Shown: positions 1 through 8,993, counted from the stretch's first letter. The stretch: DNA of 29,687 bases from Bacteroidota bacterium (GCA_023429825.1 JAEZDC010000008.1:1-29687); one strand, 5' to 3'. The notes: generated by a model from the sequence alone, not told the origin. Program-made: numbers and translations.

Positions 1-1
1 T

Positions 2-532
2 CATTCAGGTTCTGTAAATGTAAGAACGATGCTGGTGGTCAACAGGCCTAAGCAGGAAGTATATAGTTTCTGGAGGAAGCTTGAAAACCTCCCGCTCTTC
101 ATGAAACATTTGAAAGCTGTACAGGAACATGATAACAAGCGTTCTCATTGGGAAGCAACATTGCCTGGAAATCTAGGTATTATTAAATGGGAAGCTGAGA
201 TCGTTGAAGAAGAGGAGAACAGGAAAATAGCATGGAGATCTATTCCGGGATCCACAATAGAGAACGCGGGTAAAGTAGTGTTTGAAGAAGCATTAGGAGG
301 ACAGGGAACTAAACTTGATATAATTATTTCTTATCGTCCACCTGCGGGAGATGTAGGCAGAGGCATTGCAAATATGCTAAACCCGATGGTAGAAAAATAC
401 ATCAGGCAGGATGTATGCAATTTCAAAGATCACATTGAGCAGGCTAAACCGTTAACGAATACTGTAACTTCTACTCAACATATACCAGCTGATACAACGG
501 GAGATCAGCCAACTGAAAGAACATATAGATAG
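2..532 (+). CDS. SRPBCC-family (cyclase/dehydrase-like) protein, 5' end cut by window
   Basis: The reading frame is open to the first base of the window, so the first ATG (29) is probably internal and the gene starts outside. The visible start resembles the opening strand of a START/SRPBCC fold (VVNRPKQEVYSFWRKLENLP, then FMKHL), followed by the beta-strand pattern WEAEIVEEEENRKIAWRS and a C-terminal helix (MLNPMVEKYIRQDVCNFKDHIE). These proteins bind small hydrophobic ligands; the ligand here cannot be named. In relatives with this type of N-terminus a short membrane-spanning region often precedes the SRPBCC domain, which would fit the missing part (inference). The last 25 residues are polar, Thr-rich and look disordered. 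A strong terminator follows at 557. Confidence 0.8.
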   Translation, partial: HSGSVNVRTMLVVNRPKQEVYSFWRKLENLPLFMKHLKAVQEHDNKRSHWEATLPGNLGIIKWEAEIVEEEENRKIAWRSIPGSTIENAGKVVFEEALGGQGTKLDIIISYRPPAGDVGRGIANMLNPMVEKYIRQDVCNFKDHIEQAKPLTNTVTSTQHIPADTTGDQPTERTYR

Positions 533-556
533 TTTTCATTTTTATATTGTGATTAG

Positions 557-584
557 AGTGCCTTTTAAGAAGGCACTTTTTTTT
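557..584 (+). terminator. Rho-independent terminator after the SRPBCC gene
   Basis: Perfect 8-bp stem AGTGCCTT (557-564) and AAGGCACT (570-577), 5-nt loop, followed by a run of eight T ending at 584. It lies 25 nt after the stop codon. Confidence 0.9.
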
Positions 585-677
585 ATCCATTCACATTAAA
601 AGTTAATTCCTGATATGCTTACTGAGCCATATTTCCACAATGGTGCGGCAGGCATACCATTTGCCAAGAATGCTTAT

Positions 678-2312
678 ATGAAAAAGTTATTCTTATATGC
701 TGCATTGTTAATGAACATGTTTGCAGCCTGCCAAACAAGTAGTGATGGAGATGGTGATGAGTCTTCTGAAAAGAAGAAGAATGTTTCTAAAAGAGATTAT
801 AGTATTACTAAAGCGAATTCATACAGTGATCTATTTCTCGATAGTATGACTATGGAAAGCTTCATCACAAAAAATAATATCGCAGACTCGCTTGCAAGAA
901 GAATGAGGAGTTTTTACAATACGCGTAACTACCAATATGCATGGTTTACCAGCAACGGTTTAACAGAACAGGCAAGAGGCTTTTGGAATTTGCATGATTA
1001 CGTTACAACCTATGCCAACGACACAACTTTGAAGAACAAAGCACTTCAAAAGAAAATGGACGGCTTGGTTATGGAGGAAAGCCTTTCTGTAAGTGCATCT
1101 AACAAAGAAATGCTGAATACAGAACTAACCCTAACACAACATTTCCTTTTGTATATGTTGGGTAATTATGAAAAGGGATATGTAAAGCGAAAAGAAATGG
1201 AGCGGTTCATCCCAAGAAAAAAAGAAGACCCTCTTTACCTGGCGGACTCGCTTGTAAACAAAAAACATAAAGACGATAAATACTACGATGATGTAAATGA
1301 AGTGTATGGCGCTTTGAAAGAGCAGTTACGTTTATATACTGACATAGTTAAAGCAGGCGGTTGGCCAACTGTAGAGATAAAGGCTAAAAGTTTAAAAAAG
1401 GGAACATCATCACCGGCAGTGTCCGTGATCAAAAAAAGGCTATGGATATCTAAGGATTTACCCGTAAATGATACTTCACAGGTTTTTAATGATACACTCG
1501 AATTAGCAGTGAAAAATTTCCAAGAGCGGCATGGATATAAGCCCGATGGCGTTATAGGTGCTAACGTGATTAAAGAGATGAATGTGCCTGCTAAAATAAG
1601 ATTAGAACAGATACTATTGAACCTTGAACGGATGCGGTGGATGCCAACTACAATGGCTAAGCAAGGCAACATGATACTTGTGAATATTCCTGAGTTTGTA
1701 TTGCATATGTATGAAAATGGAAGAAAGGTTTGGGACATGGTAGTAGTCGTTGGTAAAGAAGGGAATAATACGATGATGTTTAACGGGGATCTGAGTACTG
1801 TTGTTTTCAGTCCGTACTGGAATGTGCCGCCAAGTATTGTGCGTGGAGAGATCATGCCGGCTCTTTCAAGGAATCCGGGGTATCTAGAAGGGCAGAACAT
1901 GGAGCAAACAGGAACAGAAGGCGGATTACCTGTGATTAGGCAAAGACCGGGACCCGGTAATGCGTTAGGAAAAGTTAAGTTCTTGTTCCCAAATAGCTTT
2001 AATATTTATTTCCATGATACGCCATCCAAGAGCTTATTTGCAAGAGATAAAAGGGCATTTAGCCATGGCTGTATCCGCTTAGCTGAGCCGGAGAAAATGG
2101 CCAACTATGTTTTGCGTAATCAACCTGAATGGACACCAGAGAGAATTAATGAAGCAATGAATGCAGGAACAGAAAAGCACGTAAAGGTTAAAAATCCAAT
2201 CCCTGTAATTATCACCTATTATACAGCCTGGGTAGATGAAACCGGTAAACTTAATTTCAGAGAAGACATCTATAGCCATGATAAAAAGATATTAGCCAAA
2301 ATGTTCAGGTAG
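678..2312 (+). CDS. YcbB/LdtD-type L,D-transpeptidase lipoprotein
   Basis: Predicted peptidoglycan L,D-transpeptidase, which makes 3-3 cross-links between stem peptides in the periplasm. The ATG at 678 is chosen over the in-frame ATG at 615 because it begins a lipoprotein signal (MKKLFLYAALLMNMFAAC, lipidated Cys at residue 18). The N-terminal half (about 45-240) matches the scaffold region of YcbB-like enzymes. A peptidoglycan-binding repeat follows (about 243-310, with the helix NFQERHGYKPDGVIG), then the YkuD catalytic domain (about 330-490) containing HDTPSK and the active-site motif SHGCIRL with Cys465. The length, 544 residues, is normal for the YcbB group. The gene is alone on its strand between two terminators, so it is probably monocistronic. 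No canonical promoter box was found upstream. Confidence 0.93.
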   Translation: MKKLFLYAALLMNMFAACQTSSDGDGDESSEKKKNVSKRDYSITKANSYSDLFLDSMTMESFITKNNIADSLARRMRSFYNTRNYQYAWFTSNGLTEQARGFWNLHDYVTTYANDTTLKNKALQKKMDGLVMEESLSVSASNKEMLNTELTLTQHFLLYMLGNYEKGYVKRKEMERFIPRKKEDPLYLADSLVNKKHKDDKYYDDVNEVYGALKEQLRLYTDIVKAGGWPTVEIKAKSLKKGTSSPAVSVIKKRLWISKDLPVNDTSQVFNDTLELAVKNFQERHGYKPDGVIGANVIKEMNVPAKIRLEQILLNLERMRWMPTTMAKQGNMILVNIPEFVLHMYENGRKVWDMVVVVGKEGNNTMMFNGDLSTVVFSPYWNVPPSIVRGEIMPALSRNPGYLEGQNMEQTGTEGGLPVIRQRPGPGNALGKVKFLFPNSFNIYFHDTPSKSLFARDKRAFSHGCIRLAEPEKMANYVLRNQPEWTPERINEAMNAGTEKHVKVKNPIPVIITYYTAWVDETGKLNFREDIYSHDKKILAKMFR

Positions 2313-2314
2313 TT

Positions 2315-2349
2315 AAAAAAGCGCTCTACTAAAATAGAGCGCTTTTTTT
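2315..2349. terminator. Bidirectional terminator between convergent genes
   Basis: Stem GCGCTCTA (2321-2328) with TAGAGCGC (2335-2342), flanked by six A on one side and seven T on the other, so it can act on both strands. It overlaps the stop codon of the minus-strand membrane protein gene. Confidence 0.92.
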
Positions 2350-2782
2350 ATGAGCGTTTCTGTTCAAATATCACGGCCCGGATTTTCTTTCTTAGGCTTA
2401 CTACCCTTGCCATCATTGCACCATTAGCGAACGTTAACGTAAAAGCGCTTAGCGCTTCACCTTTCAGCCAATGATGAAATATCCATTCTCTTGATATTGT
2501 AAAACCTATATAGAGCACAAGGATTATTATACCTATAGTATCCATTTTGTTGATCACCTTTTCTGTCTCTTCATGCCACATGATCTTATAACGTTTGGCA
2601 GCCAGCCACCCTGTAAGAATTCCGAGTAACATAGCTGTAAGGGCAAGAAGGAATTCGATATATCCTTCAAGAATCTCGTATATGACAAAGCCAAACATCA
2701 GTAACGAGATCACATAAAAAATGCGAAGCCTCCACAGCATTCTTTTTTTTAAGTAATCCCTTGTCTTGATCTTTTCAGCCAT
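2348..2782 (-). CDS. Four-helix integral membrane protein, unknown function
   Basis: 144 residues with four hydrophobic segments (about 20-37, 42-60, 83-98, 110-128) and many Lys/Arg residues between and after them. The basic N-terminus (MAEKIKTRDYLKKRMLWRLR) fits a cytoplasmic start. I do not recognise a family with certainty; the layout is reminiscent of small CcdC-like membrane proteins but no diagnostic motif is visible. The start codon overlaps by 8 nt the stop of a 30-codon ORF (2775-2867), which suggests translational coupling. The gene ends inside a bidirectional terminator. Confidence 0.75.
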   Translation of the reverse strand: MAEKIKTRDYLKKRMLWRLRIFYVISLLMFGFVIYEILEGYIEFLLALTAMLLGILTGWLAAKRYKIMWHEETEKVINKMDTIGIIILVLYIGFTISREWIFHHWLKGEALSAFTLTFANGAMMARVVSLRKKIRAVIFEQKRS

Positions 2783-2867
2783 GATAAGCTGGCGGCAATT
2801 CTAATGCCTCATCTTGCATTTTGTGGCGTAGAATCTCTCCGGATGAGTATCCAGATCGCTTTTTCAT
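2775..2867 (-). CDS. Candidate 30-residue small protein overlapping the next gene
   Basis: ATG at 2867 opens a frame of 30 codons ending in TGA at 2775-2777, so that the ATG of the membrane protein (2782) lies inside its last codons, an 8-nt overlap typical of coupled genes. The product is basic at its start (MKKRSGYSSGEILRHK) and acidic later, ending LPPAYHG, with no membrane segment. Nothing recognisable in sequence. Support is positional only: no promoter box was found. It may be a real short leader protein or a chance frame. Confidence 0.35.
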   Translation of the reverse strand: MKKRSGYSSGEILRHKMQDEALELPPAYHG

Positions 2868-3178
2868 GTTGGTTCTGCGAAAAAAATGGAAAGCGTTCAC
2901 CTTTATACAATCTCACCTTGATATGCTGATGTACGAAACACCTATAGGTGCCGCTTTCCATACAGATTTCACCGGTACGGCCATAGATTATCATAGAGCA
3001 GCGTGTTGGGTTATAAAATTGACATGAATAAAAATCGAAAAGTTGCAGTTACTTTCTTTATTTGGACGAATGGTAAAACAGAAATGTTACTGGTTAGATT
3101 ACTCAAAGTTTTTAACAATTACATTGCTATAACAGACCTGCTTTTTATCTGGATTTATAACATCAAAATTCTAATACT
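2868..3178. other. Spacer without a recognisable gene
   Basis: About 310 bases between the minus-strand small ORF and the promoter of the CNNM/CorC gene. Short frames on both strands here (61-68 codons) show no family signature, signal peptide or coupling. I see no hairpin with a T-run and no repeat shared with other parts of the window. It may hold the minus-strand promoter of the membrane protein pair, but no clear TAnnTTTG box was found on that strand. Confidence 0.5.
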
Positions 3179-3186
3179 TAGATTTG
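3179..3186 (+). promoter_or_regulatory. TAnnTTTG promoter box of the CNNM/CorC gene
   Basis: TAGATTTG matches the Bacteroidota -7 consensus exactly. It ends only 9 nt before the ATG at 3196, so the leader would be very short. No convincing -33 TTTG was found. Confidence 0.5.
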
Positions 3187-3195
3187 CACCATAAT

Positions 3196-4485
3196 ATGAC
3201 AGAGGTATTTATAATATTAGGCCTTATAATTATTAATGGCCTTTTTTCTATGGCGGAAATCGCTCTTGTTTCTGCAAGAAAAGCCAGGTTAGAGGCACAA
3301 TCAACAAAGGGCGATGAAAAAGCAAAACAAGCTTTAGCGCTGGCTAATCACCCGGATACATTTTTATCAACCGTCCAAATAGGGATTACTTTAATCGGCA
3401 TTTTAACGGGCATCTTCTCAGGTCAAAAACTGCAGGATGACCTGGAACTATGGTTAAAGCAGTATCCATCCATAGCAGAATACAGTGACGGTATGGCTAC
3501 TACGATCCTCGTTATCGCTATCACTTATTTTTCGCTTGTATTGGGAGAACTGCTTCCCAAAAGAATTGGATTAAGCAATCCTGAGAAAATTGCAAAGCTT
3601 GTAGCTGGTCCTATGAAGTTGGTAACCTTTATTACTTTTCCCTTTATTTGGTTGCTTACAAAATCTACCCTGATGTTCGTTAAACTCTTTAATATAAAGA
3701 GCAATGAATCTCAGGTTACTGAAGAAGAGATCAAGGCAATTGTGGCAGAAGGAACAGAACACGGTGCAATTGAGGAAGCAGAACAAGAGATCATTGAAAG
3801 AGTATTTCACCTGGGGGATAGAAATATCACATCGTTAATGACACACAGAAGTGATATCGTTTGGATAGATATCAATAATACTGTTGCCAATGCACGACAT
3901 ACTATTATTGAGCATCCCCATTCAATATACCCGGTTTGTGAAGGGCAGATCGATAGTATAAAAGGTATTGTAACGGTAAAGGATCTTTATATAAGCGATG
4001 ATGATACGTTAATCAGCAGCATTACAAAACCTGCTACCTACGTTCCGGAAAATAATTCAGCATACCAGGTGCTAGAACAATTTAAAACTACAAGATCACA
4101 TCATGCTTTTATAGTAAATGAATACGGTAGTGTTGAGGGGATCGTTACATTGAATGATATTCTCGAAGCGATAGTGGGAGAGATGCCTCAGCCTGATGAA
4201 GATGATTATGAAGTAGTGGAAAGAGAAGATGGTACTTTCCTGGTAGATGCGCAACTATCTTTTTACGATCTCTTGAGCAGATTCAATAAAACAGAATGGA
4301 TAGATGGTGACCAGGAATTTGATACGTTAGCCGGATTTATCCTTCACCAGATGGAAAGAATTCCTCATACGGGGGAAACTTTTGATTGGAAAAATATCAA
4401 ATTTGAGATAATGGATATGGATGGACACAGGATAGACAAAGTACTTATTACACTTCCCGAGGAGATAAAGGAAGAGATGGAATAA
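3196..4485 (+). CDS. CNNM/CorC-family (hemolysin-like) ion transporter
   Basis: Inner-membrane protein of the CNNM/CorC (HlyC) family, which transport or sense divalent cations such as Mg2+ or Co2+. ATG 3196 is preferred over the in-frame TTG at 3184, which lies inside the promoter box. The N-terminal CNNM (DUF21) domain covers about 1-190, with transmembrane segments and the typical opening GLFSMAEIALVSARKARLE and the motif GELLPKRIGLSNPE. Two CBS domains follow (about 205-330: MTHRSDIVWID and IVNEYGSVEGIVTLNDILEA), then the C-terminal CorC_HlyC domain (about 345-425: FDTLAGFILHQMERIPHTGE). 429 residues is the normal length. Despite the hemolysin name of the family, no haemolytic role is implied. 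The YceI lipoprotein gene begins 51 nt downstream and may be co-transcribed. Confidence 0.93.
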   Translation: MTEVFIILGLIIINGLFSMAEIALVSARKARLEAQSTKGDEKAKQALALANHPDTFLSTVQIGITLIGILTGIFSGQKLQDDLELWLKQYPSIAEYSDGMATTILVIAITYFSLVLGELLPKRIGLSNPEKIAKLVAGPMKLVTFITFPFIWLLTKSTLMFVKLFNIKSNESQVTEEEIKAIVAEGTEHGAIEEAEQEIIERVFHLGDRNITSLMTHRSDIVWIDINNTVANARHTIIEHPHSIYPVCEGQIDSIKGIVTVKDLYISDDDTLISSITKPATYVPENNSAYQVLEQFKTTRSHHAFIVNEYGSVEGIVTLNDILEAIVGEMPQPDEDDYEVVEREDGTFLVDAQLSFYDLLSRFNKTEWIDGDQEFDTLAGFILHQMERIPHTGETFDWKNIKFEIMDMDGHRIDKVLITLPEEIKEEME

Positions 4486-4536
4486 CTCTGTTACTGTTGC
4501 ATGCTTTTTGAGGCTGACGGTCAAAAAAACATATAC

Positions 4537-5202
4537 ATGAAGAACCTGTTTTATGTTGCTGGCCTCGCTTCTTTTATCTGCCTGGCTTCCTGCAACGATG
4601 CTCCTAAAGGAGATAATGCAACAATTACCGACGAACAAAAAGCGGCCTCTGGCGCAGGACAAACTTTTACTGTAGATACTTCGGCCTCAAAGATCAGGTT
4701 TGTAGGTCATGGGGTAGGGAAAAACCATCCCGGTGTATTCAGACTCTCTTCAGGTTCTGTTACTATTGACAGTAATAAAGTCAGCAGTGGCAATTTTGTT
4801 ATTAATGTAAAATCTATGGAGCTGGAAGAGAAAGGAGGAATGTTTGACGAAAAGCTGCGTCCTCATTTAATGAGCGGTGACTTTTTTGATGCTGATAAAT
4901 TTGGTACAGCAAAGTTCGAGATCACTAAAGTGGGGCCTTATACTAAAAGCGGAAATGATACTTCAATTGTTGAAGGTGCTAATTTCAGCATCAGTGGTAA
5001 TCTTACTTTAAAGGATGTTACAAAGAATATCACGTTTCCCGCCAGGATCGATCTTGATGATACTACACTAAAAGCTAAAGGAAACTTTGATATTGATCGT
5101 CGCCAATGGAATATGAATTATGGTAACGATAAAACGTTAGGCGATAAGTTCATATCTGAAAAAGTTAATATTGAATTGGATCTCCAGGCCAGGAAACAAT
5201 AA
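4537..5202 (+). CDS. YceI-family lipoprotein
   Basis: Secreted YceI-domain protein of 221 residues; the family forms a lipocalin-like beta-barrel that binds isoprenoid or similar hydrophobic ligands. ATG 4537 is chosen because it begins a lipoprotein signal peptide ending in LASC (Cys19), whereas the in-frame ATG at 4501 would place 12 polar residues before it. The domain runs from about 45 to the end: FTVDTSASKIRFVGHGVG, FDEKLRPHLMSGDFFDADKF and NLTLKDVTKNITFPA are typical strands. A spacer of polar residues (about 20-44) separates the anchor from the barrel. The gene follows the CNNM/CorC gene by 51 nt and is closed by a bidirectional terminator at 5210. Confidence 0.92.
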   Translation: MKNLFYVAGLASFICLASCNDAPKGDNATITDEQKAASGAGQTFTVDTSASKIRFVGHGVGKNHPGVFRLSSGSVTIDSNKVSSGNFVINVKSMELEEKGGMFDEKLRPHLMSGDFFDADKFGTAKFEITKVGPYTKSGNDTSIVEGANFSISGNLTLKDVTKNITFPARIDLDDTTLKAKGNFDIDRRQWNMNYGNDKTLGDKFISEKVNIELDLQARKQ

Positions 5203-5209
5203 TCAAAAT

Positions 5210-5236
5210 AAAAGGCTGCAAAATCTGCAGCCTTTT
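5210..5236. terminator. Bidirectional terminator between yceI-like and tricorn-like genes
   Basis: Stem AAAAGGCTGCA (5210-5220) and TGCAGCCTTTT (5226-5236), loop AAATC. The stem carries A- and T-runs on both sides, and the two flanking genes converge on it. Confidence 0.92.
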
Positions 5237-5241
5237 ATCAT

Positions 5242-8200
5242 TTATTTTTTTGGAAGTTGTTTGAGTAGCTCTTCCACCGCAGCTTTCAACTGCTCATCTT
5301 CTCGCTTTGTATTATAATCAAGAGCGTTTTCTACAATGATGTCTGGTACAGCAGCACCCAATTCCTGGTTTTTATCTGTAGCTTTTGTATACCATCCTCT
5401 GCCAGGCAAACGAACGGTTGAACCATCCTGCATTGTTCTTGCACCGGTAGAGATCACTGATCCATTTGTAGGTGTACCTACTAACTTACCGATGCCCAAA
5501 TGTTTGTATGCGTGTGAAAATATCTCAGCATTAGAATAGCTTGATTCATTACTTATCGCAATAGATGGTTTCATCCAGGCAGCGTATACTAAACGCTCGC
5601 CAACCGGGTAATACTCTTTAAATTTCAACTTATCTTTTTCAAGATCTTCAGATGCTCCTCTTGGGATCGTATAGGCGTGTTGTTTATAATTCAAGACAGT
5701 CATCAGGTAGTCGGTTGTATTTCCTCCACCATTATATCTTACATCTATGATCAGTCCATCTTTGCCATAACCTGCAGCTACAAATTCCCTTTCAGTCTGC
5801 TCAAAGCTTGGCATATTCATTCCCTGGATATGAATGTAACCTAACCTGCCATTTGAATATTTATCTACCAGTTTCTTCCTGTTAGAAACCCACTCCTTGT
5901 ATAATGCATCACTTAACGAAGAAGTCGGCCTGATCACAACTTCCCTTGTATTGCCGTTAGATCCTTTTACACTCAGCAATAGCTTTTCATTTACTGTTCC
6001 ATTCAGTAAGCTGTAGAAGTTTTCGTCTGGTTTTACAGATTCCCCATTTACAGCAGTAATAATATCTCCTGCCATTAATCTACTGCCGGATTTATCTGCA
6101 GGTGAGTTAGGAATAACCCTCGAAATCCTCATTCCTTCATTGGTAGGAATTAATTCAGCACCGATCAATCCCGTAGCATCTTTTTGAGTTTCAGTTCTGT
6201 CTGAAGCAACGAATCCCATATGGCTACTATTCAACTCACCTAACATCAGGTTGAACATATCCCTGAAATCATTGCTTGTTGACGCAGCTACAGCTCTTGG
6301 TTTGTACTTGTCATGCAAAGCATTCCAGTCATAGCCATGCATTTTGGGATCGTAATAATAATCTCTTATTGTTCTCCAGGCTTCTTCAAACACCTGTGCT
6401 TTTTCTTCGGGATAGTTAATTCTAAGCTTGGCTGAATAAGGAAGAGATTCCTGTGCGCTGCTCTTTGTATCGATACGAGCAAAAGCACCACCCTGCCTGG
6501 CATAATAAATATATTTTCCTTCATTGTCTATGTTCAATCCATTAGGATTTGAACCACCTTTTGTAAGCTCTTTCAATTCTTTTCCATCCCATTTGATGCT
6601 GTATAGGTCACGACCTTTTGCAGTACTGGTAGTAGCAGTGTAGTAGAAGGTTTGCCCATCCTTAGAGATAACAAAATCACCTTCATCACCCGGGAAATTC
6701 GTTACTTGTACTGTTCTTTCACTTATACCATCAAAATCAATTTTTAATGGTTTCAGATTAGCCTTGGTTGATTTTGTAGGCATTTCGGTAGAAGCTGCAT
6801 CCTGCCAATCTTCATTTACTTTTTCCCAATCTTCTTTCTTTAACCAAACAAACCACACATCATCACTTAAATTATTTCTTGATGAGATGAACCCAAGTTT
6901 AGAACCATCAGGGCTCCACACAGGATTTCTTTCCGAACGCGGGTGCATAGTAACATTCACAGGCTTGCTGGATCCGTCTGCAGCTTGTATGTACACTTCA
7001 AAATTGGCATACAGATCACTTTGAGAATAAGCCAACCATTTGTTATCCGGGCTCCATGCTAATCCGGAGGGTGCACTCCAGCTATCGCCTAGTACTTTCT
7101 CGTTCTTCATCTGGCCATCACCTGAAATGTCAGATACAATTAATTTTCCTCGACCACGTACGTAAGCAATTTTCTTCCCGTCATTAGAAACGGAAGGAGA
7201 TGTTTCGTCTTCAGAGGTATTTGTAACCTGGATGATCTTTGGCTTAAGCGTTCTGAAAAGGTTTATTTCGTTAGTGTCTACGGAACGAACCATGTACAGG
7301 TTAAAATTTCCACCGCTTCTATCTGAAGTAAAGATCAAAGCTGAATCATTCAGCCATACAGGGTTCATGTCGCGGTAAGGATGGTTTGAAACATTTACGC
7401 TTCTGCTTTTTTCTTTATCGGCTTCCTTAATAAATACCTCACCTCGCAATGTAAAAGCAATGAGTTTACCATTCGGAGAAAGTGCATATTCAGATGCTCC
7501 TGTATTTTGCGTTTTGTTTTCTTGAGGATCAAAACGATCATCTGCATTCATTTGCACATTGATCTTATTGGCTGAACCATTTTTCCAGAGATAAAGGTTC
7601 ATGTCTTTTTCAAAAACGATCGAAGATCCATCCTTTGAAACATTATAATGCCGGATAGCTTCATCTTTATAATTGGTGATCTGCTCAGGTTTTCCGGATG
7701 CCTTTCCATTTGCATCAATACCTATCTTATATAAATTATAGGTGCCGCTGTTTGAGCTGAGGAAATACAAAGCATTGTCACCGTTCCATTGAGGCATTAT
7801 GTCATTTGTTGGAAACAGCGGGAGTTTGTTATAAGTTTTATTTTTTGTATCCATGATCCAAATCTCTCTATCAGAACTACCCTTGTAGTCTTCCCTTGCC
7901 ACCGGATTGCTCCCACCTCTAACAAAAGCGATGAATCTTCCGTTTGGAGAAGTTACAGGCTCAAAACCCAACACATCAGTCATACGCTGTTCTGTTCCAC
8001 CAGCAGCAGAGATCACATGCATTTCAGGATCTCTTTCTATTTGCCTGAACTCCCTGTTAGATGTAAAGATCACCTTGCTATCATTCGTCCAGCTGGCAAT
8101 ATTATCTGCTGCAGAATGATAGGTAAGTCTTTTAGGTGTACCTCCATCAACCGGGATGATAAAAATGTCATTGTTGCCGTAACGACTTCCGTTAAAGGCG

Positions 8201-8433
8201 ATCGTTTTTCCATCAGGACTAAACATGGGATTGCTCTCATAAGCTTCATGTATAGTAAGCCTTGTTGGTCTTCCTCCAGTTGAAGACACAGTCCAGATAT
8301 CACCTTGATACGAGAAAGCAATTAAACTTCCATTGTGATTGATTGCAGGATGGCGAAGTAATAATCCCTCCTGGCCGAAAACAACAAAAGTGGCACACAA
8401 AGCTGTGGCAAATAGCCAGATCTTTTTATTCAT
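5242..8433 (-). CDS. Tricorn-like S41 peptidase, secreted
   Basis: Tricorn protease homologue of 1063 residues, close to the length of the archaeal enzyme. A signal peptide (about 1-21, ending VFGQ) shows it is exported, unlike archaeal cytoplasmic tricorn. Two WD/PD40-type beta-propellers fill about 25-560 (repeated SPDGKxIAF-type blades such as MFSPDGKTIAFNGSR, SPNGRFIAF and WSPDNKWLAY). A core domain follows (about 660-745), then a PDZ domain (about 750-840: PNSPADKSGSRLMAGDIITAVNG) and the S41 catalytic domain. Visible catalytic positions are His738 in NSSHMGF, Ser967 in SYSNAEIF and Glu1024 in NQELGA, nearly the numbering of tricorn His746/Ser965/Glu1023. Asn968 stands where archaeal tricorn has Asp. 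Likely role: degradation of oligopeptides in the periplasm. It lies 54 nt after the Nudix gene on the same strand and may be co-transcribed. Confidence 0.94.
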   Translation of the reverse strand: MNKKIWLFATALCATFVVFGQEGLLLRHPAINHNGSLIAFSYQGDIWTVSSTGGRPTRLTIHEAYESNPMFSPDGKTIAFNGSRYGNNDIFIIPVDGGTPKRLTYHSAADNIASWTNDSKVIFTSNREFRQIERDPEMHVISAAGGTEQRMTDVLGFEPVTSPNGRFIAFVRGGSNPVAREDYKGSSDREIWIMDTKNKTYNKLPLFPTNDIMPQWNGDNALYFLSSNSGTYNLYKIGIDANGKASGKPEQITNYKDEAIRHYNVSKDGSSIVFEKDMNLYLWKNGSANKINVQMNADDRFDPQENKTQNTGASEYALSPNGKLIAFTLRGEVFIKEADKEKSRSVNVSNHPYRDMNPVWLNDSALIFTSDRSGGNFNLYMVRSVDTNEINLFRTLKPKIIQVTNTSEDETSPSVSNDGKKIAYVRGRGKLIVSDISGDGQMKNEKVLGDSWSAPSGLAWSPDNKWLAYSQSDLYANFEVYIQAADGSSKPVNVTMHPRSERNPVWSPDGSKLGFISSRNNLSDDVWFVWLKKEDWEKVNEDWQDAASTEMPTKSTKANLKPLKIDFDGISERTVQVTNFPGDEGDFVISKDGQTFYYTATTSTAKGRDLYSIKWDGKELKELTKGGSNPNGLNIDNEGKYIYYARQGGAFARIDTKSSAQESLPYSAKLRINYPEEKAQVFEEAWRTIRDYYYDPKMHGYDWNALHDKYKPRAVAASTSNDFRDMFNLMLGELNSSHMGFVASDRTETQKDATGLIGAELIPTNEGMRISRVIPNSPADKSGSRLMAGDIITAVNGESVKPDENFYSLLNGTVNEKLLLSVKGSNGNTREVVIRPTSSLSDALYKEWVSNRKKLVDKYSNGRLGYIHIQGMNMPSFEQTEREFVAAGYGKDGLIIDVRYNGGGNTTDYLMTVLNYKQHAYTIPRGASEDLEKDKLKFKEYYPVGERLVYAAWMKPSIAISNESSYSNAEIFSHAYKHLGIGKLVGTPTNGSVISTGARTMQDGSTVRLPGRGWYTKATDKNQELGAAVPDIIVENALDYNTKREDEQLKAAVEELLKQLPKK

Positions 8434-8487
8434 AGAGTTTTGTTTTAGTTGAGGCGAGTAAGATAAAAAAGATTCAACAATATTCTT

Positions 8488-8952
8488 TTAAGAGGCTGAA
8501 AGTATTCCTATAAGTTCTTTAATGAATCCTGATTGGCTAGTTAAGATCTTTTCCATTGCTAGTTCAATCTCAAACCATTCCGCTTTATCTACTTCAGGAA
8601 AGCTTTGCATCTTCCCGCTTTTAGGGGGCCATTCCATTTCAAAATAATTCGACGATATAAATGGCTGCGGAATATCTGCTTCTACAGCCCAGCAGCTAAT
8701 GACCTTTCCGCTTTTGATTTTAATGGGAGTAAGCGGGATAAATTTCCCTTCAATTAAATTTCCTGTCTCTTCTTTAAATTCTCTCTGCGCTACATATAAA
8801 GGATTTTCATCTTCTTCATATTCTCCTTTTGGAATACTCCAGGCTCCTAGGTCCTTGTTCTTGTAAAAAGGCCCGCCCGGGTGCACCAATAAAACTTCAG
8901 TTTGCTGAGCACGATATCGGTAAGCCAATATCCCCGCACTTTTTTTAGCCAT
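8488..8952 (-). CDS. Nudix hydrolase
   Basis: 154-residue single-domain Nudix protein that would hydrolyse a nucleoside diphosphate linked to another group. The Nudix box is intact at about 43-65 (GEYEEDENPLYVAQREFKEE followed by TG), with the metal-binding REFKEE. The start MAKKSAGILAYRYR and the segment WSIPKGEYEEDE resemble the group of Nudix proteins related to diadenosine-polyphosphate hydrolases, but the substrate cannot be fixed from sequence. The gene follows the terminator of the RRM gene by 14 nt and precedes the tricorn-like gene by 54 nt. Confidence 0.9.
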   Translation of the reverse strand: MAKKSAGILAYRYRAQQTEVLLVHPGGPFYKNKDLGAWSIPKGEYEEDENPLYVAQREFKEETGNLIEGKFIPLTPIKIKSGKVISCWAVEADIPQPFISSNYFEMEWPPKSGKMQSFPEVDKAEWFEIELAMEKILTSQSGFIKELIGILSAS

Positions 8953-8965
8953 ATACTAATGTATC

Positions 8966-8993
8966 AAATAAAAAAGGAGCGATAATTCGCTCC
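8966..8993 (-). terminator. Rho-independent terminator of the RRM gene
   Basis: On the minus strand: GGAGCG, 6-nt loop, CGCTCC (8988-8993 with 8976-8981), followed by six T. It lies 24 nt past the stop of the RNA-binding protein gene and separates it from the Nudix gene. Confidence 0.88.

Noticed and set aside
1283..1900. 205-codon frame antisense to the L,D-transpeptidase gene
   Set aside because: It lies wholly within a well-supported gene on the other strand and shows no family motif or signal peptide.
2809..3194. Short frames of 61-68 codons on both strands
   Set aside because: No conserved motif, signal or coupling; they overlap each other and a promoter box.
7789..8283. 164-codon frame antisense to the tricorn-like gene
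   Set aside because: Composition is random (Cys/His/Ser-rich), and it is fully covered by the peptidase gene.
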